Positions 39,580-52,669 of a stretch of DNA of 58,491 bases are shown here, piece after piece. Location of the stretch: the NCBI RefSeq assembly GCF_003660395.1, contig NZ_QXQT01000012.1, positions 1-58,491 of the forward strand, in the 5' to 3' direction. The first letter of the stretch is position 1. Each line of letters begins with the position of its first letter. Origin of the DNA: Helicobacter vulpis. Its GTDB lineage: Bacteria; Campylobacterota; Campylobacteria; Campylobacterales; Helicobacteraceae. Position numbers and translations under genes: made by a program. Below the pieces are notes generated by a model. It was not told the DNA's origin, did not search any database, and saw only the letters and a list, made by a program, of their open reading frames with translations.

Positions 39580-40025
39580 CACTCAGCAATCACATCGATT
39601 TTAAGCACGCCGATCACCCCATGGCCTAGTTTGACATCGATCTCATAAATTCCCGTACTTTTAATGGGAGTTTTAAGTTCTAAGGTTTTCTTGTCCAATT
39701 CCAAAGCGTGTGCCCCCAGCAGGGCTTCTACCACCTCCTCTTTGGTGATTGAACCAAATAGCGCGCCATTGGCCCCGACTTTTTTAACAATCTGTAAGGT
39801 GATCGCTTCTAGCTTTTGGGCAACTTCTTGTTTAGCGGCCAATTCTTGGGCCTCTAGCTCTGCGCGCTTTTTTTGGACGGCCTTGTATTTATTCAGGGCC
39901 TCTTTAGTGGCAAGCTGGGCAAATTTCTTGGCGATGAGAAAATTATTGCCATAGCCATCCTTGACTTCGCAAACATCCCCCGCCTTACCCAAGTTTTTAA
40001 CATCTTGTAATAACAACACCTTCAC
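39579..40025 (-). CDS. rplI: 50S ribosomal protein L9
   Basis: A 148-residue protein from the GTG at 40025 ([16 protein letters not shown]). The site has a perfect GGAGG 5 nt upstream, and the resulting length matches the family; the longer open frame to 40091 is not used. The N-domain, long central helix ([19 protein letters not shown]) and C-domain are intact. A -10 box is at 40054-40059. Orthologue of HP0514. Confidence 0.95.
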   Translation of the reverse strand: MKVLLLQDVKNLGKAGDVCEVKDGYGNNFLIAKKFAQLATKEALNKYKAVQKKRAELEAQELAAKQEVAQKLEAITLQIVKKVGANGALFGSITKEEVVEALLGAHALELDKKTLELKTPIKSTGIYEIDVKLGHGVIGVLKIDVIAE

Positions 40026-40053
40026 TTTAACCTCCTTGTGGCTAAAAGCCCCC

Positions 40054-40059
40054 ATTTTA
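40054..40059 (-). promoter_or_regulatory. probable -10 box for the rplI operon
   Basis: TAAAAT on the minus strand (GGGCTAAAATGGG), 29 nt before the rplI GTG. Confidence 0.4.
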
Positions 40060-40116
40060 GCCCATTTAGGTTTAAGATGTCTTAAAGGCACCGGGCTGAC
40101 TTAAACGCTTCTGTGC

Positions 40117-40122
40117 TAGAAT
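40117..40122 (+). promoter_or_regulatory. extended -10 box for fbp
   Basis: TGCTAGAAT, 28 nt before the fbp ATG, which has an AAAGGAG site. Confidence 0.5.
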
Positions 40123-40149
40123 AGGCGTTTTACATCCCAAAGGAGTTTT

Positions 40150-41037
40150 ATGGACACCGCAACGCAACACGTATTCTTAGAAGCGCTACAACACATCGCT
40201 ACACAAGTGTATCAAAACATTAAAAGCGGAGACGTGCACTATACTGCCCATCTAAACCCCACGGCGGATATGCAATTAGAACTAGATGTGCAAGTGGATC
40301 GCCTGATTTTTGAGTATTGTTTAGAATTAGAAAATGTGGGGGGAGTGATGAGTGAGGAACAGGAGAAAGCGCGTTATACAGAGTGTCAACAGGGCTATTT
40401 GATCGCCTTTGATCCCCTCGATGGTTCGAGTGTGGTGGGGGCAAATTTCTTAGTGGGGAGTATTTTTGGGATTTATGCGCATAACCCCAAGGGTTTTGAA
40501 GACGCAGACATCGCCAAGTCTATAGAGATGGGGGCTTATATCCTCTATGGCGCAAAGTTAGAATTGGTGGTTGCCACACGTGCGCGCGTGGCGCATTATC
40601 TTTACAATGAAATCCAAAAGGCATGGACATCTCAAGAAGATTTGTCCTTGAAGCCACAGGGCAAGAACATTGCACCTGGAGGGAGCTGGCAACACTTTAG
40701 TCCAAAATACAGGGCTTTTTTAGATCACTTCTTCAATCAAGGGTATCGTTTGCGCTATAGTGGGAGCATGGTCGCAGACGCGCACCATCTCTTGCACAAA
40801 CAGGGCGGCCTATTTTGCTACCCAGCCACTCAAGATGCGCCTAAGGGCAAGCTACGCAAGCTCTTTGAGGTCTATCCTATGGCGTTCGTGGTGGAGTGTG
40901 CAGGAGGGCTGGCTTTGGATGGACAAGGGCAACGCTTATTAGATACCCCCTTAGAGAGCCTGCATGATAAAAGCGCATGTTTTTTAGGTTCACAAGTAGA
41001 AATGCAAGCGCTCAAGGAGCAATATGCCAACAGATGA
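40150..41037 (+). CDS. fbp: class I fructose-1,6-bisphosphatase
   Basis: A 295-residue sugar phosphatase of gluconeogenesis, the main direction of carbon flow in Helicobacter. The metal-binding motif FDPLDGSSVVGANFLVG lies near 93 and the substrate motif LRYSGSMVADAHHLL near 199. The end overlaps the next small gene by 14 nt. Orthologue of HP1385. Confidence 0.96.
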   Translation: MDTATQHVFLEALQHIATQVYQNIKSGDVHYTAHLNPTADMQLELDVQVDRLIFEYCLELENVGGVMSEEQEKARYTECQQGYLIAFDPLDGSSVVGANFLVGSIFGIYAHNPKGFEDADIAKSIEMGAYILYGAKLELVVATRARVAHYLYNEIQKAWTSQEDLSLKPQGKNIAPGGSWQHFSPKYRAFLDHFFNQGYRLRYSGSMVADAHHLLHKQGGLFCYPATQDAPKGKLRKLFEVYPMAFVVECAGGLALDGQGQRLLDTPLESLHDKSACFLGSQVEMQALKEQYANR

Positions 41038-41212
41038 TTTTGATCAGGAGTTGCAAACCCAGTGCCAAAAGGTACTCGCTTGTCAAGAACGTAAAGGGGT
41101 GGGTTCGTGCCTGAAGTGCAGCATTGTACTCGAGTGCACGCTACGCCAAGCCTATGTACAAAGCGTGTATTTGAGTATGAATAAAGGTAAACAGGGCAAT
41201 TTTGATTTTTAG
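41024..41212 (+). CDS. small cysteine-containing protein
   Basis: A 62-residue protein starting inside the fbp end (MPTDDFDQELQTQC). It has five Cys, including CLKC and CTLRQAY, which could bind metal or form a redox site. No signal or membrane helix. H. pylori has a similar small protein after fbp (HP1384). Function unknown. The coupling to fbp is tight. Confidence 0.7.
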   Translation: MPTDDFDQELQTQCQKVLACQERKGVGSCLKCSIVLECTLRQAYVQSVYLSMNKGKQGNFDF

Positions 41213-41217
41213 GAGAA

Positions 41218-41886
41218 GTGATGCATTGGAAAACAATAGGGGTGATAGCGGTGTTGGCCGGCTTGGCCGGGAACTTAGAGGCTGAGAAAAATGGATTTTA
41301 TGCAAGTGCAGGGTTTCAATACAGTTTGGTAAAGACCACCATCACGGGGAGTTTTGGGGTACCTGCGGGTTTGGGGATTGTGGGGGGGCAAAGCAACATG
41401 TACGGCCTCTCCTTACAGGGGGGGTATAAGTACTTCTTTGGTAAGGGAGAAAGACGGCATGGGGTGCGGGGTTACGCGTTTTACAGCTATGGCTATGATA
41501 ACCCTACCTTTAATGGGATTCGTCTTAACAATAATGTTTATGGGGTGGGTGCGGATTATCTTTTTGATTTTATAGACAATGTGCGCCTTCAAGCGGGCTT
41601 TTTTGTAGGGCTGGCCTTTGCAGGGAGTTCGTGGAGCACCAGCCAAGCGGCTGCTTTTAAAAACCTATTGCGCTATCCTAACACAATCATGAACCCTAGC
41701 TACTTCCAAGTGCCTCTCCAATGGGGCCTTAGAGTCAACACCAACAAACATCATGGATTTGAGGTGGGCATGAAAATTCCTTTTGTGCGCAACTATTACT
41801 TTAAAACCCTAGTCAATGGGGGCGTGAGCGGTCTCACCTTCCAAAGAAGCTTAGTTTTTTACATCCACTATGTCTATAATTTCTAG
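41218..41886 (+). CDS. Helicobacter outer membrane protein
   Basis: A 222-residue protein with a signal peptide (MMHWKTIGVIAVLAGLAGN) cleaved near LEA-EKNGFY. Alternating aromatic beta strands follow and it ends with ...YVYNF, the terminal Phe pattern of outer-membrane barrels. The opening NGFYASAGFQYS and the end are typical of Helicobacter OMP families (Hop/Hor). Ligand or pore function unknown. Starts 5 nt after the small Cys protein. Its TAG overlaps the eptA stop. Confidence 0.85.
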   Translation: MMHWKTIGVIAVLAGLAGNLEAEKNGFYASAGFQYSLVKTTITGSFGVPAGLGIVGGQSNMYGLSLQGGYKYFFGKGERRHGVRGYAFYSYGYDNPTFNGIRLNNNVYGVGADYLFDFIDNVRLQAGFFVGLAFAGSSWSTSQAAAFKNLLRYPNTIMNPSYFQVPLQWGLRVNTNKHHGFEVGMKIPFVRNYYFKTLVNGGVSGLTFQRSLVFYIHYVYNF

Positions 41887-42734
41887 TGGGAATGTGATCT
41901 CTTAAAATACTCTACCCCAGCGCACACCTTGCGCACCCGTGTGGTATCAAACCTAGAACTTAATAAATCCTTACTTTCTAAATTATCCTTTGTGTGAATC
42001 CCCACTAGTGGTAAAAGAGTGTGGATGAGATCATCACTCATAAAGGGTTTATGCACAGCTTGGGCGAGTTGTTTGAGCTTTTCAGGATGTTTTTGTTTGA
42101 AGAGATCGCTAACATAGATCACAAAGGGAATCTCTACTCCAAAGCTAGAACAACGATGTCCATAAGTCTGATTGCTCTCAAAGATGTCTTGAGCATGATC
42201 GGAGAGGTAAATGATGACCGCGTCTTTATTCTCAAAGAGTTTAAAAATCTCGCTCAGAATATAATCGGTGTAATACAAAGAATTGACATAATCTGCCACA
42301 ATCTGCTTGTCTTTCTCATCTTGGACATGCAAACCTTGATAGGGAATGTCTGCAGGGGTGAACTTGGCAAAGGCTTTGGGGAAGCGTTCTGCATAGCCCA
42401 AGTGGTTGCCAATCAGGTGGAATAAAATAAAATTCTTATTGCTAAGGCGGGGTTGGACCTTTTCTTTAAAAAGATCAATGAGCAGGCTATCGTATGTGTG
42501 GTAGGGAGCGCTTGTGTAAAAGGCATGGGTAAAGATGTGCGAAGAGAGCGCGAAGACATCTGAGCGAGAGGCGCGTTCTTGGTTATCTAACCAAAAGGTG
42601 CGATAACCCGCATGGTTGAAAATTAAACCCAAATTTTTATGTTGGTACCATGGGGTATTTTGTTGGTTTTCAAGGTCTCCATAGTTTAACAGAGTTTGAA
42701 ACACCTCGCCTGTTCCTGCAAAGGCAGAGATCAC
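41883..42734 (-). pseudogene. eptA: phosphoethanolamine transferase-like, catalytic C-terminal part (out of frame)
   Basis: The 283-codon C-terminal portion of a sulfatase-fold phosphoethanolamine transferase. It has the presumed nucleophile Thr in SAFAGTGEVFQ, a HLIGNHLGYAERFP metal/ligand motif and YLSDHAQDIF. The open frame begins at a GTG within the conserved domain and has no membrane anchor. It continues the gene at 42731-43558 after an (AG)7 repeat. EptA decorates lipid A and weakens cationic peptide binding. OFF as read. Confidence 0.82.
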
Positions 42735-43558
42735 ATCCTCAAAGACAAATAAATTTTGCGATCTCTCTCTCTCTCTACTAAGCTACTCAGAAAGGGCGTA
42801 TTGGGTACAGGGTAACCATAGACTCCCATGAAGTTTTTAGACGCGCTTTCGCCCACAATTAGCACCACATTGGGTACGCTGTTGCTCTCCACGGTAAGAT
42901 AGCCCTTGGGGAGGGGTTGTTTGAAGCTTGAGATCATGGCGCTGATTTGTGTACGATGGTAAAGGCTGGATGCAAACATAACGAATTCGCGCACAATGGG
43001 CATGACTTGTTGGGGAATATTGGGGTCTTTTAGCACAGTTTTAGGACCAAAGAGATAAAAGGCGCGGGCGGTATGCAGGCAAAACACCAAACCCAAACAC
43101 GCTAAAATCCACTTGTTTTGCCTAGGGTTAATTGCCCATCGAAATGGCAGTAGAAAAACTAGCAAGCAACAAACAAAGACATACCCAAGAATGAGGGGCA
43201 AATGGGGGAGTACCATATTAGAAAAGAATTCTTGCGTCTCTTCAAGGCTAGTTGCAAAAATCGTATCCATGATAGAGGGTGTGAATCGCATTTCAAAGTA
43301 ATGGGCGAGGTAAAAATGGACAAAGGCAAAGAAAAGGCTCAAACCCGTAAGCGTGTTTTTTATCCCTTCCACCCAGCGCGCAGACTTTAGTAGACTGCTG
43401 GCTAAATAACATAAGTAAAAAAAGGCAAAGCCATAGAAGGCAACTTTGATAGGAAACCCCCCAAGATAAAACCAGCCGCCTGTCAGTCTATCCACAGAGA
43501 AAAAACTCGCCACCACAGGGGCTAGCCACATCAAAAAAAAGCGGTTATCCAAATACAC
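42731..43558 (-). pseudogene. eptA: phosphoethanolamine transferase-like, membrane N-terminal part
   Basis: The 275-codon N-terminal portion: about five membrane helices, then the start of the periplasmic sulfatase domain (NVVLIVGESASKNFMGVYG, with metal Glu). It runs into an (AG)7 repeat and stops 13 codons later at 42731. GTG start at 43558 with an AGGCAGG-like site. Removing one AG unit continues the frame as ...NLFVFEDVISAFAGTG, the expected EptA sequence. Candidate phase-variable LPS modifier. Confidence 0.82.
42762..42776. repeat. (AG)7 dinucleotide repeat in eptA
   Basis: Fifteen bases of alternating TC on the plus strand (AG on the coding strand). The change of frame between the two gene halves falls at this repeat. 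Six or nine units would give one open frame; seven leaves it closed. Confidence 0.85.
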
Positions 43559-43652
43559 AGCCTGCCTTTATCAACACAAACACCTTGATGCATAAACTAA
43601 AAGTGGCATTGTAGCACATTTGATTTTTACTAGCTTCTTTTGCCCCCTAAAA

Positions 43653-44654
43653 CTAAGACTTCTCTAGGACATGTAAATACTCAATGGTGGTTGTCAGAGA
43701 CGGGGAGTAGACATTGGTTTTAAAGCGGGTGTGTTGGTGGCTTCTTAGGCTGTATTTCCCATGTTTATTAAAGATTTGTGCAATCTGCTTTGGACTTAGC
43801 AAACCTTCATTGTTGTAACTTAAGAAAATAAATTGGGCTTGGGCACTGGCAAGTAGCATGTCTAGGGTTTCTGCCACGCTATTTTTCTTACACCATGCCG
43901 ATTTTTGGTAATCTCTCAACCCTGTTTTGCCCTGAGGGGTGAAGTCATCATACAAAGCGATAGAGTTTAGCAGGTGGTAATTTGCCCCGTATTCTCGAGC
44001 ATTATAGGGGGGGTCTAGGTAGAGAATGTGGGCGGGGACATGGGCGATTAACTCTTGTGCGTCCTTGTGGTAGGCGTAGTGGGGATTGGGGCTCAAATCA
44101 AAATGTGCAGGAGATACGCATAAATCTTTTTGGGCGCTTTTTTTCAGCGATTTTAAAAAAGCCCCATAGACACATGCTGTATTGGCAACCTTGTCGCTAG
44201 ATTCTAGTAAGGAGGCTAGCAAGAAATAAAACTCATTTTCAGAAATGCTTTTCTGCGCGTTCCAGTGTGCGAGTTGAGCGCGCACCGCATCAATTTTCAT
44301 CGCATTCGCATCGCTGAAATACTGCCGATTTTGCCCCCCACCCAAAGCGTAATGGGTGTAGATTTTACCCCTTAGGGGGGGGAGCTTCTCTAGCTCCCTT
44401 AGGAGTTTTGTACCACGTTGCAAGGGGGTGGTGTTTTCAATATAATTTTTAGCCAGTACAAAGCTGTAAAACTCTTGATCATTGCTAATGACTTGTTTGA
44501 CGCGATTTTTAAACAATCTGCCCACCGCGCAAGTGCCCGCAAAGGCATCTACAAAAATACAATCTGAAAGCACTACCCCGCGCGCTTCCAAGACCCCGCT
44601 TATGCTCTTTAGTAAAAAGGGCGCAAGACTCAACTTAGAGCCAATGTAGTTCAT
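43653..44654 (-). CDS. D12-class N6-adenine DNA methyltransferase
   Basis: About 333 residues from the ATG at 44654 (MNYIGSKLSLAPFLL); the six-codon longer frame is less family-like. The SAM motif FVDAFAGTCAVGRLFKN is near 37 and the catalytic motif LYLDPPYNAREYGANYHL near 210. No restriction gene is adjacent, so it may be an orphan or regulatory methyltransferase. It sits between gyrB and the eptA-like gene. Target sequence unknown. Confidence 0.88.
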   Translation of the reverse strand: MNYIGSKLSLAPFLLKSISGVLEARGVVLSDCIFVDAFAGTCAVGRLFKNRVKQVISNDQEFYSFVLAKNYIENTTPLQRGTKLLRELEKLPPLRGKIYTHYALGGGQNRQYFSDANAMKIDAVRAQLAHWNAQKSISENEFYFLLASLLESSDKVANTACVYGAFLKSLKKSAQKDLCVSPAHFDLSPNPHYAYHKDAQELIAHVPAHILYLDPPYNAREYGANYHLLNSIALYDDFTPQGKTGLRDYQKSAWCKKNSVAETLDMLLASAQAQFIFLSYNNEGLLSPKQIAQIFNKHGKYSLRSHQHTRFKTNVYSPSLTTTIEYLHVLEKS

Positions 44655-44711
44655 AGGTTCACTTGCGCCCAAGGCATCCTTATTGGGGATGGGCTAGGGG
44701 TGAGATGGGTC

Positions 44712-47093
<2,382 letters not shown>

Positions 47094-47855
47094 TTAAGAA
47101 ATCACACCTAACCCCAACCACGCCTGCGCTTGGGCTTTGAGCCCCTCCACATCTGCGCTAGCAAAAAAGCGCACTTTAGAGGGGTGCTTAAGGGGGCTTA
47201 GGCGGTAGCTTTCTTGTAAATAATGCACAATCGCATCGCCACAATGCACCAATGTGCAATCTGTGCGATCTTTAAAATAGTTTTTTAAGGCCGGGGCAAT
47301 CCAAGGAAAGTGGGTACAGCCTAGTACCACTACGCTAGGGGTGCTACTAAGATCGTTAAAATAATGGCGCATGCATGCATGCAAAAGGGGACCTTCTAAA
47401 ATCCCCTCTTCAATCAAGGGCACAAATAACCCCGTGGCTAGGCTTTGTACATGGGAGTAGCCATGGGCATGCAACTCCTTAGCATAACGCCCCGAGGCGA
47501 TGGTGGCTTTTGTGCCCAGTACCAAAATAGGAGCGTCCTTAGGGGTGTCTTTAGTAATGGCTAAAATCCCAGGCTCAATCACCCCCACAATGGGGATTTT
47601 AGAGCGCGCACGCATTTGGGGCAGTGCCCACGCGCTCACGCTATTGCAAGCCACAATGAGCATTTCTATGCGGTGGCGTTTGAAAAAATCTAGGGCTTCT
47701 AGGGCAAAGCGCGCGATCGTTTGGGGGTCTTTGGTCCCATAGGGCACGCGCGCAGTGTCGCCATAGTAGATAATCTCTGCAAACAAGCGCGCCTGCAACA
47801 CGCTTTTAAGCACACTAAGCCCCCCCACCCCGCTATCAAAAATCCCCACACGCAC
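47094..47855 (-). CDS. murI: glutamate racemase
   Basis: A 253-residue cofactor-independent racemase making D-glutamate for peptidoglycan. The two catalytic Cys lie in VACNSVSAWALP and VLGCTHFPWIAP. The N-terminal IFDSGVGGLSVL substrate motif is present. It overlaps the rho stop by 1 nt. Orthologue of HP0549. Confidence 0.97.
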   Translation of the reverse strand: MRVGIFDSGVGGLSVLKSVLQARLFAEIIYYGDTARVPYGTKDPQTIARFALEALDFFKRHRIEMLIVACNSVSAWALPQMRARSKIPIVGVIEPGILAITKDTPKDAPILVLGTKATIASGRYAKELHAHGYSHVQSLATGLFVPLIEEGILEGPLLHACMRHYFNDLSSTPSVVVLGCTHFPWIAPALKNYFKDRTDCTLVHCGDAIVHYLQESYRLSPLKHPSKVRFFASADVEGLKAQAQAWLGLGVIS

Positions 47856-49156
47856 TAAGAACCTTGATTCATCAAATCCAAAAACTCGGCGTTGTCCTTC
47901 GTGGTTTGCATTTTAGAGTAAATGAAGTTGAGCGCTTCTACATCGTCCATTTGTTGCATCACATTGCGCAAGACCCACACTTTGGTGAGTTTGTCTTTAC
48001 CTAGCAAGATATTATCCTTGCGCGTGCCGGATTTGAGCACATCAAAGGCGGGGTAAATACGCCGATCGGAGATGCTGCGCGCTAGTACAATTTCGCTATT
48101 GCCCGTGCCCTTAAACTCCTCAAAGATCACCTCATCCATGCGCGATCCGGTTTCAATTAAGGCGGTGGCAATAATGCTCAAACTCCCCCCCTCTTCAATG
48201 TTGCGCGCCGCGCCAAAAAAGCGTTTGGGGCGGTGCAAGGCGTGCGCGTCCACCCCCCCGCTTAAGACTTTGCCACTAGAAGGGGTGATCGCGTTGTACG
48301 CGCGCGCTAGGCGGGTGATCGAATCTAGTAAAATAACCACATCCTTACCCATTTCTACGCGCCTTTTAGCCCGCTCTAGCACCAACTCGGCAATGCGTAC
48401 ATGGTTGTGTGAGGGCAGATCAAAGGTAGAGCTAAAGACTTGGGCGCGCACACTTCTTTGCATGTCCGTAACCTCTTCGGGGCGTTCATCTACCAGTAGA
48501 ATGATGAGCTCCATCTCCGGGTGGTTAGCCGTGATCCCATGGGCTAGCTCTTTCATCAGTTCGGTTTTACCCGTGCGGGGTGGGGCGACAATGAGGGCGC
48601 GTTGCCCCTTGCCAATGGGGCTAAAGAGATCGAGCATGCGCCCGGTTACCTTTGTGGGTTCGTATTCTAGCTTGATTTGCTCGGTGGGGAAGAGGGGGGT
48701 TAGGTTGTCAAAGAGGGGGCGGTGGCGGATTTCATCTAGAGGGAGGTAATTGACCGCCTCAATCTTTAAAAGGGCGTAGTATTTCTCTTGATCCTTAGGG
48801 GAGCGCACTTGCCCGGTTACAATGTCGCCATTGCGCAAAGCAAAGCGCTTGATTTGGGACTGACTCACATAGGTGTCGTTTTGGTTGTCTGAAAAGCTCC
48901 CATCCATCCCTCTTAAAAAGCCATATCCTTCATTGGACATCTCCAAAATGCCCGTGAAGAGAATATAGCCCCCCTGAGAGACTTGGTTTTTGAGGATTTC
49001 AAACATCAAATCTTGGCGTTTGTACTCTTGAGGGTTTTCTACCTTGAGTTCGTTGGCGATCTCTAGGAGTTTTTCGGTGGGTTTTGCGCGCAATTCTTCA
49101 ATGCGATACCCACTCACAGGGGTATGGGTTCTTTGTTTATGGGGTTCGTAAGCCAT
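47855..49156 (-). CDS. rho: transcription termination factor Rho
   Basis: A 433-residue hexameric RNA helicase. The N-terminal RNA-binding domain has [20 protein letters not shown], Walker A is [14 protein letters not shown], Walker B is [14 protein letters not shown], and the secondary-site Q-loop [15 protein letters not shown] is intact. Ends overlap murI. Orthologue of HP0550. Confidence 0.98.
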   Translation of the reverse strand: MAYEPHKQRTHTPVSGYRIEELRAKPTEKLLEIANELKVENPQEYKRQDLMFEILKNQVSQGGYILFTGILEMSNEGYGFLRGMDGSFSDNQNDTYVSQSQIKRFALRNGDIVTGQVRSPKDQEKYYALLKIEAVNYLPLDEIRHRPLFDNLTPLFPTEQIKLEYEPTKVTGRMLDLFSPIGKGQRALIVAPPRTGKTELMKELAHGITANHPEMELIILLVDERPEEVTDMQRSVRAQVFSSTFDLPSHNHVRIAELVLERAKRRVEMGKDVVILLDSITRLARAYNAITPSSGKVLSGGVDAHALHRPKRFFGAARNIEEGGSLSIIATALIETGSRMDEVIFEEFKGTGNSEIVLARSISDRRIYPAFDVLKSGTRKDNILLGKDKLTKVWVLRNVMQQMDDVEALNFIYSKMQTTKDNAEFLDLMNQGS

Positions 49157-49286
49157 TAGGGTCCTTAAGGGCGGATGAGGTCAAGCCAAACCTACGCTGA
49201 TATTTAAATTAGGGAAGCGATAAAAAAGCTTACTCTAACATGGCTAAAATTACAATACGCTTATTTTGAGGGGATAAAGGACATCT

Positions 49287-50504
49287 ATGCAACAAAAACA
49301 AGCGCGCGCCTTTGATCGCAGTTGGATTCTATCCCTATTTGGCGTGGCCGTGGGGGCGGGGATTTTATTTTTGCCCATCAATGCTGGGTTAGGGGGCTTT
49401 TGGATTGTGGTGTTGCTGTGTGTGATCGTTTTTCCCATGGTCTTTTTTGCCCACCGCGCTTTGAGTTATTTTGTCCTGAGCGCTAAAGAGCCCAATGCAG
49501 ACATTACCCATGTGGTCAGAGAGCATTTTGGGGAGAATTTGGGCAAGTGGATGACCTTTTTATACTTTTTTGCCATTTATCCGGCCTGTTTGATCTATGG
49601 GGTGGGGATCACCAACACCCTAGAGAATTTCATGCGCATGCAATTGCATGTACAACCCCCTCATCGCCTCTTGTTGGCATGGGGCTTGATCACCTTGATG
49701 GTCTTAGCCTTGATCTTTGGAGAGAAGATCATGCTCAAAATCACCCAAGCATTAGTCTATCCCCTCATTATTATTTTAGCCCTCTTTTCTCTCTACCTCA
49801 TCCCCTATTGGAAATTAGACATGCTCTTGATCTTCCCTAGTTTTAACAACGCGTTAGGGATTGTCTACACCACCTTACCCGTGCTGGTTTTTGCCTTTGA
49901 CTATTCCCCAGCCATTTCTAATTATTCTTTGAGTATCCGTAGGGCTTATGGGGCGCAAGCCTTTAGCAAAACCAGCGCGATTCTTTGGCGCACTTCTATG
50001 TTGCTCTTTATCTTTGTGATGTTCTTTGTCTTCTCTTGTATCCTCTGTGTGGATCCGGCACAGTTGCAAGCGGCCAAGGCGCAAAACATCTCCATTCTCT
50101 CTTATTTTGCCGACAAATTTAACGACCCCCTCATCGCCTACAGCGCGCCCCTCATCGCCTTTTTAGCTATCATGACCTCCTTTTTAGGGCATTATATCGG
50201 GGCTAGGGAGGGCTTGAGCGGTTTGGTGGCGCAACTCCTGGGCAAACAGGGCAAGCGCGCACAGGCGGGCGTGCATGGGTTTTTGTATCTCTCAATGGTG
50301 CTAGTGGCCTATGCTAACCCTAGCGTGCTAGATTTCATTGAAAATCTAGGCGGTCCCATCATCGCCTTAATGCTCTTCATCTTGCCCATGTATGCGATGT
50401 ATAAAATCCCCGCCCTGCAACCCTTTCAAAACAAAATCAGCGACACCTTTCTCATCGCTCTAGGCCTGCTCACCCTCTCGGCTGTGGTGCGTGGCTTGTT
50501 TTAA
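49287..50504 (+). CDS. sdaC: serine transporter SdaC
   Basis: A 405-residue inner-membrane carrier with about 11 helices. The first-helix motif [19 protein letters not shown] is the HAAAP/SdaC signature. It imports serine, a key carbon source for Helicobacter. In H. pylori (HP0133) it is followed by sdaA, but here a chemoreceptor gene on the other strand follows. An AAAGGA site precedes the ATG, with a TAAAAT box about 40 nt upstream. Its stop overlaps that of the receptor gene. Confidence 0.9.
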   Translation: MQQKQARAFDRSWILSLFGVAVGAGILFLPINAGLGGFWIVVLLCVIVFPMVFFAHRALSYFVLSAKEPNADITHVVREHFGENLGKWMTFLYFFAIYPACLIYGVGITNTLENFMRMQLHVQPPHRLLLAWGLITLMVLALIFGEKIMLKITQALVYPLIIILALFSLYLIPYWKLDMLLIFPSFNNALGIVYTTLPVLVFAFDYSPAISNYSLSIRRAYGAQAFSKTSAILWRTSMLLFIFVMFFVFSCILCVDPAQLQAAKAQNISILSYFADKFNDPLIAYSAPLIAFLAIMTSFLGHYIGAREGLSGLVAQLLGKQGKRAQAGVHGFLYLSMVLVAYANPSVLDFIENLGGPIIALMLFILPMYAMYKIPALQPFQNKISDTFLIALGLLTLSAVVRGLF

Positions 50505-52222
50505 AACTTCTTGCGCTCCACATCTGCCAAAATCTCTTGAGAAATGCGGTTAATATCTTGGGAGGCCCCTAAAGAATCGCGCGCGATAGCGATGTTATTT
50601 TCTGTATCCTTTTTGAATTCTTCTAGGGATTTGTTGATAGACTCCACGGCTTTAGCTTGGTTTTGGATGCTCGCTGAGGTGTCTGAAATGCTTTGCACCA
50701 AGACATTGATATTAGTTTCAATCTCGCTCAAGGATTTTTGGGTGCGCTCGGCAAGTTTGCGCACTTCATCGGCCACCACGGCAAAGCCACGCCCATGCTC
50801 GCCCGCCCGGGCGGCTTCAATGGCGGCATTCAAGGCAAGCAAATTGGTTTGATCAGCGATGTCGCGGATGATCTCCACGATGTTTTTAATGTCCTGTCCT
50901 TGTTGGATCATTCCCTCGCTCTTGTGCGCCACTTCTGTGATTCCGCTGGTGATCCCCCCAATGCTCCCAATGGTCTTGTCTAAACTATTGTTCTGACTTG
51001 TGGCGACTTCATTGAGTCGATCCACGCAACCATTGAGCACGCCCACCTTACTATCTAATTCTTTGGCAAACTCCGCAGAGGTGCTTAACATCCGCCTCGT
51101 TTCAATGGCTAGCCCATCTAGCACCACCTCAATATGCCCGTTGGCATTGGGAATCCCCTGTCTGAAGTCGTATTGGGCGTAGCGTTCAAAGGCTTCGTTA
51201 ATGGTTTTCATGTGCATCCCAATATTCTTTTGCATGTACAAGATGATGTTGTTAATATTCTTCTTGAGCTCTATTAAGGAGGGATTGTTAGGATCCGCAC
51301 TGATGGTTTGGCTAAAATCCCCCATCTCCACTCTAGAAGCGACATCAATGCTATTTTGTACCGCCTTTTCATCCTGCAATAAGGTTTGTTGGACTCGTTG
51401 GATATTCTCGTTGATCGAGCTTTGGATTTTCCCCAAATCGTCCGCACTGGTGGCAGGGATGAGCTTAATATGATCGGCAGAGACCTCATGGCGCAGAATT
51501 TTAAAGAAATTTTCTAGGTTTCTAGCCACATTTCCGATACGCTTGCTCATCAAGACATAGAGCAACCAATAGATGATCCCAATCACCACGATCAAACCAA
51601 TCGCTCCAGTAATACGCACCGTTGTCTTGATCGAGTCAATATCCCTAAACACCCGCTTTTCACTGCGTACCCCCACAACGGCCCAATGGAATCTCTTCTC
51701 AGGGCTTTTGAAAACGGAAAAAGAGTAGATCGCCCCATAGGAGGATTCCCCACTCACTATAGAATGCACCCGTAACACGCTCTTATCCCCATTTTGGATG
51801 ATGGGCAAAGCCCGGTCATTAAAATTGACATTAAAGTCCCTCCAAGGACGGTTACGCCATTGCTTGTGGTCGGCAACCACAAGCAAAGTGCCATCTTGGG
51901 CGATCAGGTTAAACTTGGTGTCCCCCACTCCATAAGATTTAAGCACGTAGTCAAAGCGATCGATATTAATAAAGACCAAGACAACCCCCTTGACCACATG
52001 TTTACTATCCTGTAGTGGGTAGGCAATATCCACCCCATAAATAGTGCTCCCATCCTGCATCTTACGAAAATAGGGCTTGCCTAGGACGAAGTCTTTCCTC
52101 TGTCTAGCAGCGATGTATAGAGGGTGCTTGTAGAGATCGGGCGCAGGGGTGATCTCAACCTTGCCTGCCCCGGTTAGGCTATTAGGATTGTCCTCTCCAT
52201 TCGTGATTTTGTCAAATGTCAA
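50501..52222 (-). pseudogene. methyl-accepting chemotaxis protein, main part (frameshifted)
   Basis: A 573-codon open frame. It contains the membrane-distal half of a dCache sensor ([32 protein letters not shown]), a membrane helix (about 207-228), a HAMP-like segment and the signalling hairpin ([20 protein letters not shown]). The frame opens at TTG without signal or first helix. The missing first part is at 52219-52560. One added base near 52245 would join them as ...[18 protein letters not shown]. As read the receptor is broken. Confidence 0.85.
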
Positions 52223-52560
52223 GGCGTTTTTATGATCATCCTCATCGCGATGGAAAGCGCGAAGACACCTCTCGTGTAATGGACGTATTCGCTCAAAATG
52301 GCTTTATCGAAGGCTGAATCAGACGAATCTTTTAACAGGGCAGATCTCAGAATATGCAAACGCACCAGCGAACGGGTGATGCTATCTTGCACCCCCTGCC
52401 CCGCGTTACGCACTTGGGCTTTTAAACGATTAAGAGCCTCTGCCTCTAAAAGTTTTTCCACTTTAAAAGAAACGACATAGGTCATCACCAGCACCAACAC
52501 CACCAACGCCGATCCAATGGCAAGAACCATTTTATTGCGTAAGGCCATATTCTTCAACAT
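52219..52560 (-). pseudogene. methyl-accepting chemotaxis protein, N-terminal part
   Basis: A 113-codon piece starting ATG at 52560 with an AAAGGAAAG site. It has the first membrane helix (VLAIGSALVVLVLVMTYVV) and the first sensor helix (QVRNAGQGVQDSITRSL). It runs out of frame at about 52245 and stops at 52219. It is the missing start of the receptor frame at 50501-52222. The junction is not a long homopolymer, so true decay or sequencing error is more likely than programmed switching. Confidence 0.82.
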
Positions 52561-52669
52561 CGCTTTCCTTTTTTAAGATCGATTAAAAGCCCTTAGTTTA
52601 ACACAACTAACCCTTGAGTATTGGAAAATTTAGCAAAACGCACGCACAAAGAAAATAAACATAGAACTA

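Noticed and set aside
48072-48749. 225-codon plus ORF opposite rho
   Set aside because: Antisense shadow of the highly conserved rho gene.
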